DNA of 5,219 bases from Paracoccaceae bacterium (GTDB taxonomy: Bacteria; Pseudomonadota; Alphaproteobacteria; Rhodobacterales; Rhodobacteraceae): contig JAASTF010000242.1 in assembly GCA_021767525.1 (NCBI GenBank), forward strand, positions 1 through 5,219. Reading direction: 5' to 3'. Shown in pieces: positions 5,068 through 5,219 of this stretch. The stretch's first letter is position 1, and each line of letters begins with the position of its first letter. The translations under genes were made by a program, and so were the position numbers. The notes under the pieces were generated by a model, which saw nothing but the letters and a program-made list of their open reading frames with translations, had not been told where the DNA came from and did no database searches.

Positions 5068-5219
5068 TTAGGACAGCGCCTGTTCGGCAGCGGCGGAGAG
5101 GCGCAGCAATCGTTCCTCTTGCATGGGCGCGCCCATCAGCATCAGCCCGCAGCCGGGCGTGCCCGTGGGCAGCGTGGTGGCGCAGAGCCCCATCAGGTTG
5201 CCAACGCGGGTGTTGCGCA
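5068..5219 (-). CDS. Amidase-signature enzyme, C-terminal 49 residues (cut by window edge)
   Basis: Only the last 49 codons and the TAA stop are present; the gene continues past the right edge. The tail reads RNTRVGNLMGLCATTLPTG, then TPGCGLMLMGAPMQEERLLRL. N-x-x-GNLMGLCA-x-TLPTG followed by a G-L-x-L-x-G strand and a final EERLLRL-AAAxxAL helix is the standard C-terminal end of amidase-signature (AS) family hydrolases, where a bound substrate is covered by the N-T-R/GN-L-x-x-LP-x-G segment. These enzymes use a Ser-cisSer-Lys triad, upstream and not visible here, to hydrolyse amides. The specific substrate cannot be told; GatA is less likely because its C-terminus differs. It lies on the same strand as rlmN, 231 bases upstream of it, separated by the palindrome-rich element. 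Confidence 0.82.
   Translation of the reverse strand, partial: RNTRVGNLMGLCATTLPTGTPGCGLMLMGAPMQEERLLRLSAAAEQALS

Noticed and set aside
4673..5071. Plus-strand frame of 132 codons ending GGSLSGKMKG
   Set aside because: The first part is antisense to rlmN and the rest runs through the palindrome-rich intergenic element; such tails look like repeat-derived spurious genes.

Overview
The window is GC-rich, densely packed chromosomal DNA that looks like an alphaproteobacterium of the Rhodobacteraceae (Roseobacter-type). This rests on the codon usage, on the style of the encoded proteins (a ~280-residue LOG-family protein and a Peptidase_C26/amidoligase pair), and on a highly structured intergenic element ending in GGCAAGATGAAG of a kind I associate with that family. 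I see no transposase, integrase, CRISPR array, tRNA or rRNA. All genes look intact apart from the two cut by the window edges.

Layout from left to right. (1) Positions 1-197, minus strand: the N-terminus of a PLP-dependent threonine/serine dehydratase, cut by the left edge. (2) A 78-base divergent intergenic region with a small palindrome and a hairpin. (3) Plus strand: a LOG-family (TIGR00730) nucleotide phosphoribohydrolase-like protein (276-1118), then a small exported META/HslJ-like protein (1212-1637). (4) Minus strand: a 69-residue conserved-looking protein of unknown function (1634-1843), whose stop codon overlaps that of the META gene tail to tail. (5) Minus strand, read right to left: a tight three-gene cluster of rlmN (4836-3643), an amidoligase-family enzyme (3638-2688) and a class I glutamine-amidotransferase-like Peptidase_C26 enzyme (2691-1960). 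(6) A 231-base gap holding a plausible rlmN promoter and a palindrome-rich element. (7) Minus strand: the C-terminus of an amidase-signature enzyme (5068-5219), cut by the right edge.

Functionally, the most interesting unit is the amidoligase plus Peptidase_C26 pair. One enzyme is predicted to form amide bonds and the other to hydrolyse gamma-glutamyl amide bonds. They overlap by 4 bases (ATGA), so they are very probably co-translated, and they lie 4 bases downstream of rlmN, the 23S rRNA/tRNA adenine-C2 methyltransferase gene. The association of Amidoligase_2 with a glutamine-amidotransferase-like thiol peptidase in proteobacteria is already noted for the family, but to my knowledge the substrate is unknown. 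This is therefore a recognised but biochemically uncharacterised system rather than a wholly new one. The remaining genes are housekeeping or accessory singletons.
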